DNA of 64,000 nt from Roseiarcus sp963835215 (lineage in GTDB: Bacteria; Pseudomonadota; Alphaproteobacteria; Rhizobiales; Beijerinckiaceae): contig CAWIES010000002.1 of the NCBI GenBank assembly GCA_963835215.1, positions 1,364,001 to 1,428,000 on the forward strand, in the 5' to 3' direction. Under the pieces are notes generated by a model. That model was not told the origin of the DNA, searched no databases, and saw nothing but the letters and a program-made list of their open reading frames with translations. Both the position numbers and the translations under genes were made by a program. Shown one piece after another: positions 25,085-33,739 of the stretch; position 1 is the stretch's first letter; each line of letters starts with the position of its first letter.

Positions 25085-25666
25085 ATGTTCAAGCGCCTCT
25101 ACGACTGGATCATCGTGCTGTCGCAGAGCGAGCGCGCCCCATATGCGCTGGCTGCGATCGCCTTCGCCGAAAGCTCGTTCTTTCCCATTCCCCCCGACGT
25201 CATCCTGGCGCCGATGTCGCTCGCCAGGCCCAAGCTCGCCTGGCGCTACGCCCTCATCGCAACGCTCGCCTCCGTGACGGGCGGCATGGTCGGCTACGCG
25301 ATTGGCGCACTGCTCTATGACACGCTCGGCCACTGGCTGATCGCGATCTATGGCTATGGCGACCGGATGGCCGCGCTGCGCGAAGCATACGCGCACTGGG
25401 GCGCGCTGGTGATCCTGCTCAAGGGCCTCACCCCGATCCCCTTCAAACTGGTGACGATCGTCAGCGGTCTGCTGGGTTACAATTTTGGTCTGTTCGTCCT
25501 GCTGTCGCTGCTCACGCGCGGGGCGCGGTTCTTTTTGCTGGCGGCGGCGCTCAATCGTTTCGGCGATCCGCTGCGCCTCGCGCTCGAACGTCATTTCGCC
25601 GTTTTTCTCGCGCTCATCGCGATCATTATCGTGATGGGCTTCGTCGTCGCCGCCAAGGTGTTCTGA
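25085..25666 (+). CDS. YqaA/DedA-like membrane protein (VTT domain)
   Basis: A 193-residue inner-membrane protein of the SNARE-associated/VTT (DedA-YqaA) superfamily. Conserved blocks are AAIAFAESSFFPIPPDVILA, TLASVTGGMVGYAIGALLYD and ALVILLKGLTPIPFKLVTIV, where the FPIPPD and TPIPFKL sequences mark the re-entrant loops. About five hydrophobic segments are seen. DedA relatives act in lipid-carrier or phospholipid transport and membrane homeostasis; YqaA itself is uncharacterised. Its stop shares one base with the DsbB start (TGATG), so the two are translationally coupled. Confidence 0.88.
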   Translation: MFKRLYDWIIVLSQSERAPYALAAIAFAESSFFPIPPDVILAPMSLARPKLAWRYALIATLASVTGGMVGYAIGALLYDTLGHWLIAIYGYGDRMAALREAYAHWGALVILLKGLTPIPFKLVTIVSGLLGYNFGLFVLLSLLTRGARFFLLAAALNRFGDPLRLALERHFAVFLALIAIIIVMGFVVAAKVF

Positions 25667-26178
25667 TGTTCAAACCGCTAAGCGCTCTCGCCTTCCCTGC
25701 AAGCCAAGTCGGCCGCGCGTTGTGGATCGTTTTCGTCGCGCTGGCGATCCTGGCGACGGTGTGGAGTCTCGAGCTTTCCGGCTATCGCCCTTGCGAACTC
25801 TGCCTGAGCGAGCGCTACGCCTTCTATGCCGGCGCGCCGCTGGCGGCGCTGACCGCCTTCGCCGCGTCGCGCGGAGGGGTCGGCTGGGCGCGCATTGGCT
25901 TCATCGTTCTCGCGCTCGCCTTTCTCGCCAACGCCGTGCTGTCGGGCTACCACGCCGGCGTCGAGTATCATTTCTGGGAAGGGCCGACCGCCTGCACCGG
26001 TTCGCTGAGCGGACCGCTCAACGTCGCGGACATGCTCAAGCAGATCCAGACCGTCCAGGAGGTGCGTTGCGACGAACCGGCGCTGCGCGTCCTCGGCGTC
26101 TCGCTCGCCGGCTGGGGTCTGATCGCCAACGCCGCGCTCGGCGCCTATGCGGCGCTGGCGACGCGCTTGCCGCGCTGA
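25666..26178 (+). CDS. dsbB: Disulfide bond formation protein B
   Basis: A 170-residue four-helix quinone-linked oxidase that re-oxidises DsbA. Both redox cysteine pairs are present: Cys43/Cys46 (RPCELCLSERY) in the first periplasmic loop and Cys110/Cys135 (TACTG and EVRCDEP) in the second. The conserved YHAGVEYHFWEGPTACTG precedes the second pair. It overlaps the YqaA-like gene by one base, an arrangement seen in related bacteria. dsbA is not in this window. Confidence 0.93.
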   Translation: MFKPLSALAFPASQVGRALWIVFVALAILATVWSLELSGYRPCELCLSERYAFYAGAPLAALTAFAASRGGVGWARIGFIVLALAFLANAVLSGYHAGVEYHFWEGPTACTGSLSGPLNVADMLKQIQTVQEVRCDEPALRVLGVSLAGWGLIANAALGAYAALATRLPR

Positions 26179-26185
26179 ACGCGCC

Positions 26186-27646
26186 TTACAGCGGCGATTT
26201 GCCGAGCGGCAGGCCGTTGACCTTCATGATGCCGTCGGCGCCAAGCTCGCCGATCCAGGTCAACGATCCGTCGGGATCGGTTTTGGCCAGACCCTTGGCC
26301 ATCGCCAGCATCGGGCCGATCTTCTTGGCCGTGTCTGGGCCGAGCGCCTTCACCGCCGCCAGGGTCTTGTCGAAATTGTGCATGTGCACGGTGAAAGTGC
26401 CGGTCGGCTTGCTGGCCTTGTACACAACGTGACCCTCGAAGGTGAGGTCGAGCAGAGGCGCGGTGATATGCGAGAGCGGAATGTCGATGACGACGCCGTC
26501 CGGCCCGATCAGCTTGCCGCGAATCTTGGCCTGATCGTCGTCGGAAATCTCCGGCCCATCGCCCGCCAGATGAATGTCGGCGATCGCCTCGGCGATCGCC
26601 TCGGCGAGGTCGAAGCCGCTGGCGCGAAAGCCGAAGGAGAAAGAGGTCGGCGCGAAATCGCGGAATGGTGCGGGAACTAGCGTCGCCGGCAGCGAGAGCC
26701 CGTCGGCGGCAAAACGCTCTTCGAAGGCGCCGGCACTGCCGGCAGCGCCGCCGCCGCCGAACTTGGCGGTATCGATCGTCACCGGACCCTGCGGCGTGTC
26801 GATGGCGACTTTGGTGAACGCGAAGGTTTCGTCAAGTTTGATCGGGCTCGTCAGCGCCGCCGCGAGCAGGGTTTTTAGCGCCGCCTCGTTGGCGGCCATC
26901 TCCGGGCGCGTCGGATGGGCGACGACGAAAGCCCAGAGATCGAGCAGGGCGTGCGACTTGAACCCATCGAGCGCGATGTCGGCGGTGGCGGCGTCGGAGT
27001 GTGCGTTGATGGTGGTTGGCTTGGCGTCGCTATCGGATTTGCTTGCGGCGATGATCGTCGCCTTGGTCCCGGCGAACGTCTGGTGCAAGACGGCCGAGGC
27101 AAGGCCGTCGCTCGACGCCTTGCCCGTGCCGCTCATCTGCATTGCGTTAAATTCGAAAGTTTCATCGACGCCCGGCGCGTGCGCCTCGACCGACATCTTG
27201 TCGGCCGCGCCCGTCACGCTGCGCCACCATGCAATCGCCGGATCGAAGACGGTCACCGTCTTGAAGCCGGTGAAGGCGATACTCGAAGTCCCGTCTTTCG
27301 TGTGCGCGGTGATCGGCGGGATCTCGGTCTGCTCGACGCGCCACCCGCCGTCGTCTTGCTCGATGAGCTGATACTTCAGCAACGCCGGGTCATAGGAAAA
27401 ACCCTCGGTTTTGAGCGGCGCGGTCAGGGCGGCGAGATCGAAGGAAACGGCATAGCCCGGGTTCGCCGGGGTCACCGTCACAGGCGCCTGCTTGCCGAAA
27501 TAGACGGCGAAAAAAGACAGCAGCTTCTGGGCGCCGTCGGGGCTCGCGGGCAAATCGCCGGCCCAAGCGGCGGCGCTGAGTGTGGCGAGCCCGGCGCAGG
27601 AGGCGAGCGCAACGCTTCGGGAAAAATGAATTCGACGAAACGTCAT
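26186..27646 (-). CDS. Exported protein, possibly DUF2125 family
   Basis: A 486-residue secreted or periplasmic protein. The signal peptide is MTFRRIHFSRSVALASCAGL with ATLSAAAWA and a likely cut before GDLPAS. The rest is rich in beta-type repeats with recurring patterns such as FEFNAMQMSGTGKASSDGL, TTINAHSDAATADIALDGFK and DEVSF-like strands. It ends SLTWIGELGADGIMKVNGLP, which resembles the end of DUF2125 proteins; that assignment is tentative. Start at 27646 was chosen over one at 27760 because GAGGG lies before it and the signal peptide follows. It is downstream of and convergent with dsbB (7-base gap), and follows rpoH on the other side by about 137 bases. Confidence 0.6.
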   Translation of the reverse strand: MTFRRIHFSRSVALASCAGLATLSAAAWAGDLPASPDGAQKLLSFFAVYFGKQAPVTVTPANPGYAVSFDLAALTAPLKTEGFSYDPALLKYQLIEQDDGGWRVEQTEIPPITAHTKDGTSSIAFTGFKTVTVFDPAIAWWRSVTGAADKMSVEAHAPGVDETFEFNAMQMSGTGKASSDGLASAVLHQTFAGTKATIIAASKSDSDAKPTTINAHSDAATADIALDGFKSHALLDLWAFVVAHPTRPEMAANEAALKTLLAAALTSPIKLDETFAFTKVAIDTPQGPVTIDTAKFGGGGAAGSAGAFEERFAADGLSLPATLVPAPFRDFAPTSFSFGFRASGFDLAEAIAEAIADIHLAGDGPEISDDDQAKIRGKLIGPDGVVIDIPLSHITAPLLDLTFEGHVVYKASKPTGTFTVHMHNFDKTLAAVKALGPDTAKKIGPMLAMAKGLAKTDPDGSLTWIGELGADGIMKVNGLPLGKSPL

Positions 27647-27783
27647 GGCGAACCCTCGCTCGAAAAATGCACGCCCTACGCTGGCGGCGGCGCGTCGAGT
27701 GTAGACGAAACACCGCCCGCCGTCAGCGCGCGGGCGCTGAGGCGGGCGGGGTTCCATCAAAGAGGGTTACGGTCTGGCGAACG

Positions 27784-28689
27784 TCAGGCGGCGGGCAACG
27801 CAGGCGCAGCGCGGCGGCCGGGGATTTGGGCGGTGGCGACGTTGGTTTTGACCGCCGCCTGCACCTTCTCGAAGGCCCGCACCTCGATTTGGCGCACGCG
27901 TTCGCGCGAGACGCCGAATTCGGTGGAAAGCTCCTCGAGCGTCACCGGATCGTCCGCGAGTCGGCGCGCTTCGAAGATGCGCCGCTCGCGCGGATTGAGC
28001 ACGCGCAGCGCCGACTTCAGCGCCGTGAGCCGGTCGTTGCTCTCTTCGCGATCGACCAGCAGGGTCTCCTGGCTCGGGCTGTCGTCGACCAGCCAATCCT
28101 GCCACTCGCCTTCGCCCCCTTCGCGCAGCGGCGAATTGAGCGAAGCGTCGCCGCCCAGGCGCCGGTTCATGTCGATCACTTCCTGCTTGGCGACGCCAAG
28201 CCGGGTGGCGATCGTCGTCGCCTGATCGTCGCGCAGATCGCCGTCGTCGAGCGCCGAGATGCGGCTCTTGGCCTTGCGCAGGTTGAAGAACAGCTTCTTC
28301 TGGCTGGCGGTGGTGCCCATTTTCACCAGCGACCAGGAGCGCAGGATGTATTCCTGGATCGAGGCGCGAATCCACCACATGGCGTAAGTCGCCAGCTTGA
28401 ATCCTTTTTCCGGCTCGAAGCGGCGCACCGCCTGCATCAGGCCGACATTGCCCTCGGAAATCACCTCGCCGATCGGCAGGCCGTAGCCGCGATAGCCCAT
28501 GGCGATTTTGGCGACCAGACGCAGATGCGAAGTGACGAGCTTGTGGGCGGCCTCGCGGTCGCCGTGCTCACGCCAGCGCTTGGCCAGCATGTATTCTTCT
28601 TGCGGCTCCAGCATCGGAAACCGCTTGATCTCGGAAAGATAACGGGAAAGGCCGGATTCTCCGGCAATGATCGGTAGGGCGGCGGCCAT
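27784..28689 (-). CDS. rpoH: RNA polymerase sigma-32 factor RpoH
   Basis: A 301-residue heat-shock sigma factor. Region 2 carries RLVAKIAMGYRGYGLPIGEV, ISEGNVGLMQAVRRFEPEKG and FKLATYAMWWIRASIQEYIL. The diagnostic RpoH box is QKKLFFNLRKAKSRI. Region 4 is LEELSTEFGVSRERVRQIEV. The start at 28689 is supported by GAGGAGG just upstream. It lies 207 bases after rluD on the same strand, a conserved pairing in alphaproteobacteria. The leader holds its promoter(s), whose class I did not resolve. An AT-rich patch at 28867-28900 lies within the gap. Confidence 0.96.
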   Translation of the reverse strand: MAAALPIIAGESGLSRYLSEIKRFPMLEPQEEYMLAKRWREHGDREAAHKLVTSHLRLVAKIAMGYRGYGLPIGEVISEGNVGLMQAVRRFEPEKGFKLATYAMWWIRASIQEYILRSWSLVKMGTTASQKKLFFNLRKAKSRISALDDGDLRDDQATTIATRLGVAKQEVIDMNRRLGGDASLNSPLREGGEGEWQDWLVDDSPSQETLLVDREESNDRLTALKSALRVLNPRERRIFEARRLADDPVTLEELSTEFGVSRERVRQIEVRAFEKVQAAVKTNVATAQIPGRRAAPALPAA

Positions 28690-28896
28690 CAGGACCTCCT
28701 CAAACGGGGCGTGCGGATCGCAGCACCCCGGCGACGCTTGGAATCGCCGCACTGCACAATATAGGTCGCCTGACCGTGGCCGAAAGAGGGCGAGGGAAGA
28801 GAGTTTTCGCGGCCCGGCGATGACAATTCGTTTATCGCCGATCGGGACGAGCGATCACTACGCTTGTCTCAACATATTGATGATATTGATAAAATA

Positions 28897-29940
28897 TCAA
28901 CGCGCGGGCGCGCTCGCTAAGCGCCCGCCAAGCGCGGCGACGAGGGCGGCGAAGTCGGCGGGCGGCGCGCTGGTAAAATGCAGCGGCTCGCCGGTGACGG
29001 GATGCTGGAACCCCAGCTCCGCGGCATGCAGGGCCTGGCGCCCGAGCCTCGCCAGCGCCTCCTGGGCCTCTGGCGACAATTGGCTGGCCTTGGTCTTGAA
29101 CCCCGCGCCATAGACCGGGTCGCCAAGCAGCGGGTGGCCGATATGGGCGAGATGGACGCGGATCTGGTGGGTCCGTCCGGTCTCCAAGCGGCAGGCGATC
29201 AGGCTCGCCGGCCCGAGAGTCGTCTCGACCCGCCAATGGGTGATCGCTTCGCGCCCGCGCTGCGAGGATACGACCGCCATCTTTTCGCGATGACGCGGAT
29301 GGCGGCCGAGCGGCGCGTCGATGGCGCCCGCCTTGCCGTCGAGCGCGCCCCAGACCAGGGCGCGATATTCGCGCACGAGCGAACCGGAGCGGCCATGATC
29401 GGCGAACAGCGCGGCGAGGCCCTGATGGGCGGCGTCGGTCTTGGCGACCACCAGCAGGCCGGACGTGTCCTTGTCGAGGCGATGGACGACGCCGGGCCGT
29501 TTGACCCCGCCGATGCCAGACAGGCTCGCGCCGCAATGGCGGATCAGCGCGTTGACCAATGTGCCCGACGAATGGCCGGGCGCTGGGTGGACGACGAGGC
29601 CGGCCGGCTTGTCGACGATCAGCAGATGTTCGTCTTCGAAGACGATGTCGAGCGCGATGTCTTCGCCGACGATCGCCAATTCTTGAGCCGCGGGCGCTAG
29701 CAGCCCGATCACGACCCCCTGGGCGACCCGCGCCGCCGGATCGTCCGCCGGCGCGCCGTCGATGGTCGCCTGGCCGGCCTCGATCAGCGCCTTCAGCCGC
29801 GTGCGCGAAAGCGTCAGCCCGCGCTTCACCGCGGCCTGGGTGAGGAAGCGGTCGAGCCGCTCGCCGCCTTCGCCCTCGCCGACGACGAACGCGAAGGCGC
29901 CGTCTGCGGCGGGCGCGAGTTCTTTTTGAGATGACGCCAT
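28897..29940 (-). CDS. rluD: RluD-type 23S rRNA pseudouridine synthase
   Basis: A 347-residue RluA-family enzyme. Residues about 27-85 form an S4 RNA-binding domain (ERLDRFLTQAAVKRGLTLSR). The catalytic domain has the hallmark HRLDKDTSGLLVVAKT with the nucleophilic Asp in RLDKD, plus GRTHQIRVHLAHIGHPLLGD near the C-terminus. The N-terminal S4 domain and position beside rpoH favour RluD (large-subunit helix 69) over RluC. The start at 29940 is preferred to 30003 because of GAGGG upstream and a normal N-terminus. Confidence 0.92.
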   Translation of the reverse strand: MASSQKELAPAADGAFAFVVGEGEGGERLDRFLTQAAVKRGLTLSRTRLKALIEAGQATIDGAPADDPAARVAQGVVIGLLAPAAQELAIVGEDIALDIVFEDEHLLIVDKPAGLVVHPAPGHSSGTLVNALIRHCGASLSGIGGVKRPGVVHRLDKDTSGLLVVAKTDAAHQGLAALFADHGRSGSLVREYRALVWGALDGKAGAIDAPLGRHPRHREKMAVVSSQRGREAITHWRVETTLGPASLIACRLETGRTHQIRVHLAHIGHPLLGDPVYGAGFKTKASQLSPEAQEALARLGRQALHAAELGFQHPVTGEPLHFTSAPPADFAALVAALGGRLASAPAR

Positions 29941-30015
29941 GCCGCCCTCGGCGCAGCGACGCGCCGCGCGGCCTGATTTAGGCGCGCCAGCGGGCGCGGG
30001 CAAGGCGTGCGCGCG

Positions 30016-30139
30016 ATCATCCTCGCCCTTCGAGACGCCGGCTTTGCCGGCTCCTCAGGATGAGGATGATTGGGAACCGCACTACGCTTCCCTCATCCTG
30101 AGGAGCGCCGCGCCAGCGGCGCGTCTCGAAGGACGAGGG
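30016..30139. repeat. Paired hairpin repeats, family B, copy 2
   Basis: Unit 1 at 30016-30070 runs CCTCGCCCTTCGAGACGCC, GGCTTTGCC, GGCTCCTCAGGATGAGG. Unit 2 at 30090-30139 is the inverted form, CCTCATCCTGAGGAGCGC ... GCGTCTCGAAGGACGAGG. Both resemble the units at 19569-19712. The pair lies between the divergent rluD and xylulokinase genes, so their promoters must be placed around or inside it. Confidence 0.88.
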
Positions 30140-30216
30140 AAGGCGACAAGCGGAAGGCTTTCGCCTATCTTGCCGCCGCTTAAAAGCGAAGCGTCGACGC
30201 CAAAGGGGAAACGGAC

Positions 30217-31719
30217 ATGGCTGCTGGTGGGCAAGTGGGCGAGACGTTTCTCGGGTTGGACGTCGGCACCTCGTCGATCAAGGCGCTTCTGATCGACGCC
30301 AACCAGCGCGCGATTGCCGAATTTTCCGTGCCGCTGTCGCTGTCCCGGCCGCATCCGCTGTGGAGCGAGCAGAACGCCGACGATTGGGTCGAAGGCGTCG
30401 AGGCCGCCGTGGCGGGGCTGCGTCGCCTCGCGCCGGACGACTTCGCATGGCTCGCCGGCGTTGGTCTCTCGGGGCAGATGCATGGCGCGACCTTCCTCGA
30501 CGCCGCCGGCAAGCCGCTCAGGCCCGCGATCTTGTGGAACGACGGGCGCGCGTTCGCCGAATGCGACGAGCTCGAGCGCCGCGTTCCCGATCTGCGCCGC
30601 CGCGCCGGCAACATCGCGATGCCCGGCTTCACCGCGCCCAAGGTGCTGTGGGCTCAGAGGCACGAACCGCAGGTCTTCGCCGCCACCAAGCGCGTGCTGC
30701 TGCCCAAGGATTATGTCCGTCTGCGCCTGACCGGCGAAGCGGTGTCGGAAATGTCGGACGCGTCGGGCACGCTGTGGCTCGATGTCGGCAAGCGGGCGTG
30801 GGACGACGAACTGCTCGCCGCCACCGGCCTGACGCGCTCGCATATGCCGAGCCTGGTCGAAGGCTCGGCGGTCTCCGCCTATCTGTCACCCGAGGTCGCC
30901 GCCGGCTGGGGCCTTGCCGGTCGGCGCATTCCGGTCGCCGGCGGAGCGGGCGACAACGCCGCAGCGGCGGTCGGAGTGGGCGCGATCGCGCCTGGCGCCG
31001 GCTTCGTTTCGGTCGGCACGTCGGGAGTGGTGTTCTCCGTCACCGACCGTTTCGTCTGCCTGCCCGAGCGCACGCTGCACGCCTTCTGTCACGCGCTGCC
31101 GCAGCGTTGGCATGGCATGGCGGTGATGCTGTCGGCCGCCGCGGCGCTGACGTGGATCGCCAACGTGCTGGGGCGCGGCGACGATGTCGGCGGCTGCGTC
31201 GCCGAGGCCGAAGCCTTCGCAAAGTCGGCGACCGCCGTCGAGACCGCGCCGATCTTCCTGCCCTATCTCAGCGGCGAGCGCACGCCGCACAATGATGCGG
31301 CGGCGACCGGTCTGTTTGCTGGCCTCCGGGCCGAGCACGGATCGGCGGCGCTGATCTATGCGGTGCTCGAAGGCGTCGCCTTCGCCTTCGCCGACGGCGT
31401 CGACGTGCTGAGCGAAGCGGGCGCGCGGCCGAAAGCCTCGATGCTGGTTGGCGGCGGCGCCCGCTCCAGCCTATGGGGCCAAATGATCGCCGATGCGACC
31501 GGCCTGACCATCGATCTTGCCGCCGGCGCGGAGGCGGGCGCGGCGCTTGGCGCGGCGCGCTTGGCGATGCTGGCGGCGGGCGCCGGCGATGAGGCGAGCG
31601 TCTGCGCTCGCCCGCATGCGCAGCGCCAATTCGCGCCCGACGCGGCGCGCGCTGGCCTGCTCGCCCCGCGCCTGAAGCGATTTCGGGCGCTCTATCCGGC
31701 CGAAAAGGCGACCCGCTGA
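30217..31719 (+). CDS. xylB: Xylulokinase
   Basis: A 500-residue FGGY-family sugar kinase phosphorylating D-xylulose for entry into the pentose phosphate pathway. Motifs are FLGLDVGTSSIKALLID (phosphate loop), GVGLSGQMHGATFLDAAGKP, ILWNDGRA, VAGGAGDNAAAAVGVGAIAP, and MLVGGGARSSLWGQMIADAT near the C-terminus. GQMHG and LWNDGR favour xylulokinase over glycerol kinase. The start at 30217 gives standard length. No xylose isomerase or xylose transporter is in the window, so the source of its substrate is not apparent. Confidence 0.92.
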   Translation: MAAGGQVGETFLGLDVGTSSIKALLIDANQRAIAEFSVPLSLSRPHPLWSEQNADDWVEGVEAAVAGLRRLAPDDFAWLAGVGLSGQMHGATFLDAAGKPLRPAILWNDGRAFAECDELERRVPDLRRRAGNIAMPGFTAPKVLWAQRHEPQVFAATKRVLLPKDYVRLRLTGEAVSEMSDASGTLWLDVGKRAWDDELLAATGLTRSHMPSLVEGSAVSAYLSPEVAAGWGLAGRRIPVAGGAGDNAAAAVGVGAIAPGAGFVSVGTSGVVFSVTDRFVCLPERTLHAFCHALPQRWHGMAVMLSAAAALTWIANVLGRGDDVGGCVAEAEAFAKSATAVETAPIFLPYLSGERTPHNDAAATGLFAGLRAEHGSAALIYAVLEGVAFAFADGVDVLSEAGARPKASMLVGGGARSSLWGQMIADATGLTIDLAAGAEAGAALGAARLAMLAAGAGDEASVCARPHAQRQFAPDAARAGLLAPRLKRFRALYPAEKATR

Positions 31720-31814
31720 AGCCAAGCGCGTCTCCTTTTCGCCAGCGGCTTAACCCTTCCTGAAGGCGGACCCCCTAGCGTCAGAACCCGGCTTTCCCTC
31801 GTGGAGAACGGGTC

Positions 31815-32837
31815 TTGGCGTTTCTCGTTTGGCTGTGGTCGGCGACTGCCGACCGTCTGACGCTCATGTTCGGCGCCACCGCCGCGTATGGCCCGCCGGC
31901 GCTCGCCGGGGCGCTCGCCTGCTCGCTCGCCTATTACGTCTGGCGGCGGCGTGCGCGCGGTCGTCCGATCAGCGTGCGCGGCTTCGTGCGCACGATCTTC
32001 GCCGGCCGCATCCTTTTGAATCCGTCGTCGCGCGTCGACATGAAAATGTGGGTGCTCAACGGCCTGGTGCTGGCGGGGGGCTACAGCTATCTCGCCTTCG
32101 GCAACATCTTCTGCCGCGACGCGACGCGCGCTGGCCTCGAAGCCCTCTTTGGCGCCCGCCAACCCGCTCACTGGCCGGGGTGGACGGTGCTGCTGCTGGC
32201 GACGTTGCTCGAGTTGCTCGCCTACGAGCTCGCCTATTGGTTCGGCCATTTCCTCTTTCATCGCATTCCGGCGCTGTGGGAGTTCCACAAGGTGCATCAT
32301 TCGGCCGAGGTGCTGACCGCCTTCACCGAGCTGCGTCAGCATCCGGTCGAAATCCTCGCCTTCATGAACCTGATCGCGATCGCCACCGGCGCGGTGTTCG
32401 GCGCCATGACCTATGTGTTCGGGCCGGGCGTGCAGCCGTTCACCCTGCTCAACGGCAACTTCCTGCTGATCCTGTTCCTCGTCAGCTACGGCCATCTGCG
32501 CCACAGCCATATGTGGATCGCCTTCACCGGTCCGGTCGGGCGCATCCTGCAGAGCCCGGCGCATCACCAGATCCATCATTCCGACAACCCGGCGCATTTT
32601 GAAAAGAATCTCGGCTTCGCGCTGGCGCTGTGGGATTGGGCGTTCGGCACGCTCTACGTCCCGGCGGCCGAACGCGAACAGGTCCACTTTGGCGTCGGCC
32701 CGACCGAGGGCGACTTCGCCAGCGTGCCGGGCAACTACGTGCTGCCGTTCGTGCGCTTTGGCGAACACGCCGCGCGCTGGCTCGGTCGTTTCATGCCGCG
32801 CTTCCACCGGACGGGCGTGCGCGGCTCGCACGGCTGA
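31815..32837 (+). CDS. Sterol desaturase/fatty acid hydroxylase family protein
   Basis: A 340-residue membrane protein with several hydrophobic segments and the di-iron histidine clusters of the fatty acid hydroxylase superfamily. In order these are HFLFHR, HKVHHS and HHQIHHSDNPAH, preceded by a conserved SYGHLRHSHMW. The enzymes oxidise lipids (sterols, hopanoids, carotenoids or ornithine lipids) at the inner membrane using O2. The substrate here is unknown. The start is TTG at 31815 with GGAG eight bases earlier; no ATG or GTG gives a better N-terminus. It lies 95 bases after xylB. Confidence 0.85.
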   Translation: MAFLVWLWSATADRLTLMFGATAAYGPPALAGALACSLAYYVWRRRARGRPISVRGFVRTIFAGRILLNPSSRVDMKMWVLNGLVLAGGYSYLAFGNIFCRDATRAGLEALFGARQPAHWPGWTVLLLATLLELLAYELAYWFGHFLFHRIPALWEFHKVHHSAEVLTAFTELRQHPVEILAFMNLIAIATGAVFGAMTYVFGPGVQPFTLLNGNFLLILFLVSYGHLRHSHMWIAFTGPVGRILQSPAHHQIHHSDNPAHFEKNLGFALALWDWAFGTLYVPAAEREQVHFGVGPTEGDFASVPGNYVLPFVRFGEHAARWLGRFMPRFHRTGVRGSHG

Positions 32838-32925
32838 CATCCATCGCTTTTGTTTTTGTCGCGCCGGGCAGGCGAAGCCCGGCGCTTCGCGTTTGGCTGC
32901 GCGCGTGACGGAGGGCGCCTTCGCC

Positions 32926-32955
32926 CTGTAGGATCGCGCCCTGTAGGATCGCGCC
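32926..32955. repeat. Perfect 15-base tandem repeat
   Basis: CTGTAGGATCGCGCC occurs twice head to tail (32926-32940 and 32941-32955) in the leader of the SDR gene, 22 bases before its ATG. It could change promoter or leader spacing. It may simply be replication slippage. Confidence 0.8.
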
Positions 32956-32977
32956 GGCAGTTCAAACGGGAGGCGAC

Positions 32978-33733
32978 ATGGCCGAGGACAAGTTCGCGCT
33001 GGTCACGGGCGGGGGGCGCGGCGTCGGCCGCGCCGCCTCGCTCGCGCTCGCGCACGCTGGCTGGCATGTGGCGCTCGCCGGGCGCAGCGCCGAGCCGCTT
33101 GCCCAAACCGCGCGCGAGATCGAGGCGCTGGGCCGGCGCGCGCTCGCCCACCCTTGCGACGTCGCCGACCCGGCGGCGGTGAAGGCGCTGTTCGCCGCAA
33201 TTGAGCGCGCCTTCGGCCGGCTCGACCTGCTGTTCAACAACGCCGGGGTCACCGCGCCGGCGGTCGCCTTCGAGGATCTGACCTACGATCAGTGGAAGGG
33301 CGTGGTCGACGTCAATCTCACCGGCGTCTTCCTCTGCGCACAAGGCGCGGTGGCGCTGATGAAGCGCCAGCGCCCGCAAGGCGGGCGCATCATCAACAAC
33401 GGCTCGGTCTCCGCGCAGTCGCCGCGCCCTTTGAGCGGGCCCTACACCGCGACCAAGCACGCGGTCACGGGCTTGACCAAGTCGCTCGCGCTCGACGGGC
33501 GCGCGTTCGACATCGCTTGCGGCCAGATCGACATTGGCAACGCGCTGACCGACATGTCCGCGCCGATTGGGCAGGGCGTGCGGCAGGCCGACGGGCGGAT
33601 CGCGCCCGAGCCGACGATCGCCGCCGCCGAGGTCGGCGCCGCGATCGTCCACATGGCGAGCCTGCCGCTCACCTCGAACGTCCTGTCGATGACGCTGATG
33701 GCGACCAAGATGCCGTTTGTCGGGAGAGGGTGA
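32978..33733 (+). CDS. Short-chain dehydrogenase/reductase
   Basis: A 251-residue classical SDR. The nucleotide site is ALVTGGGRGVGRAASLALAH (TGxxxGxG). The structural motif NNAG is in LDLLFNNAGVTAP, and the catalytic pair Tyr/Lys is at about 156/160 in YTATKHA, with the Ser in NNGSVSAQS. GGGAGG precedes the ATG. The substrate cannot be read from the sequence. The gene follows the sterol-desaturase-like gene by 140 bases and could share its role in lipid chemistry, but the gap and tandem repeat argue for a separate promoter. Confidence 0.9.
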   Translation: MAEDKFALVTGGGRGVGRAASLALAHAGWHVALAGRSAEPLAQTAREIEALGRRALAHPCDVADPAAVKALFAAIERAFGRLDLLFNNAGVTAPAVAFEDLTYDQWKGVVDVNLTGVFLCAQGAVALMKRQRPQGGRIINNGSVSAQSPRPLSGPYTATKHAVTGLTKSLALDGRAFDIACGQIDIGNALTDMSAPIGQGVRQADGRIAPEPTIAAAEVGAAIVHMASLPLTSNVLSMTLMATKMPFVGRG

Positions 33734-33739
33734 GGGGCT

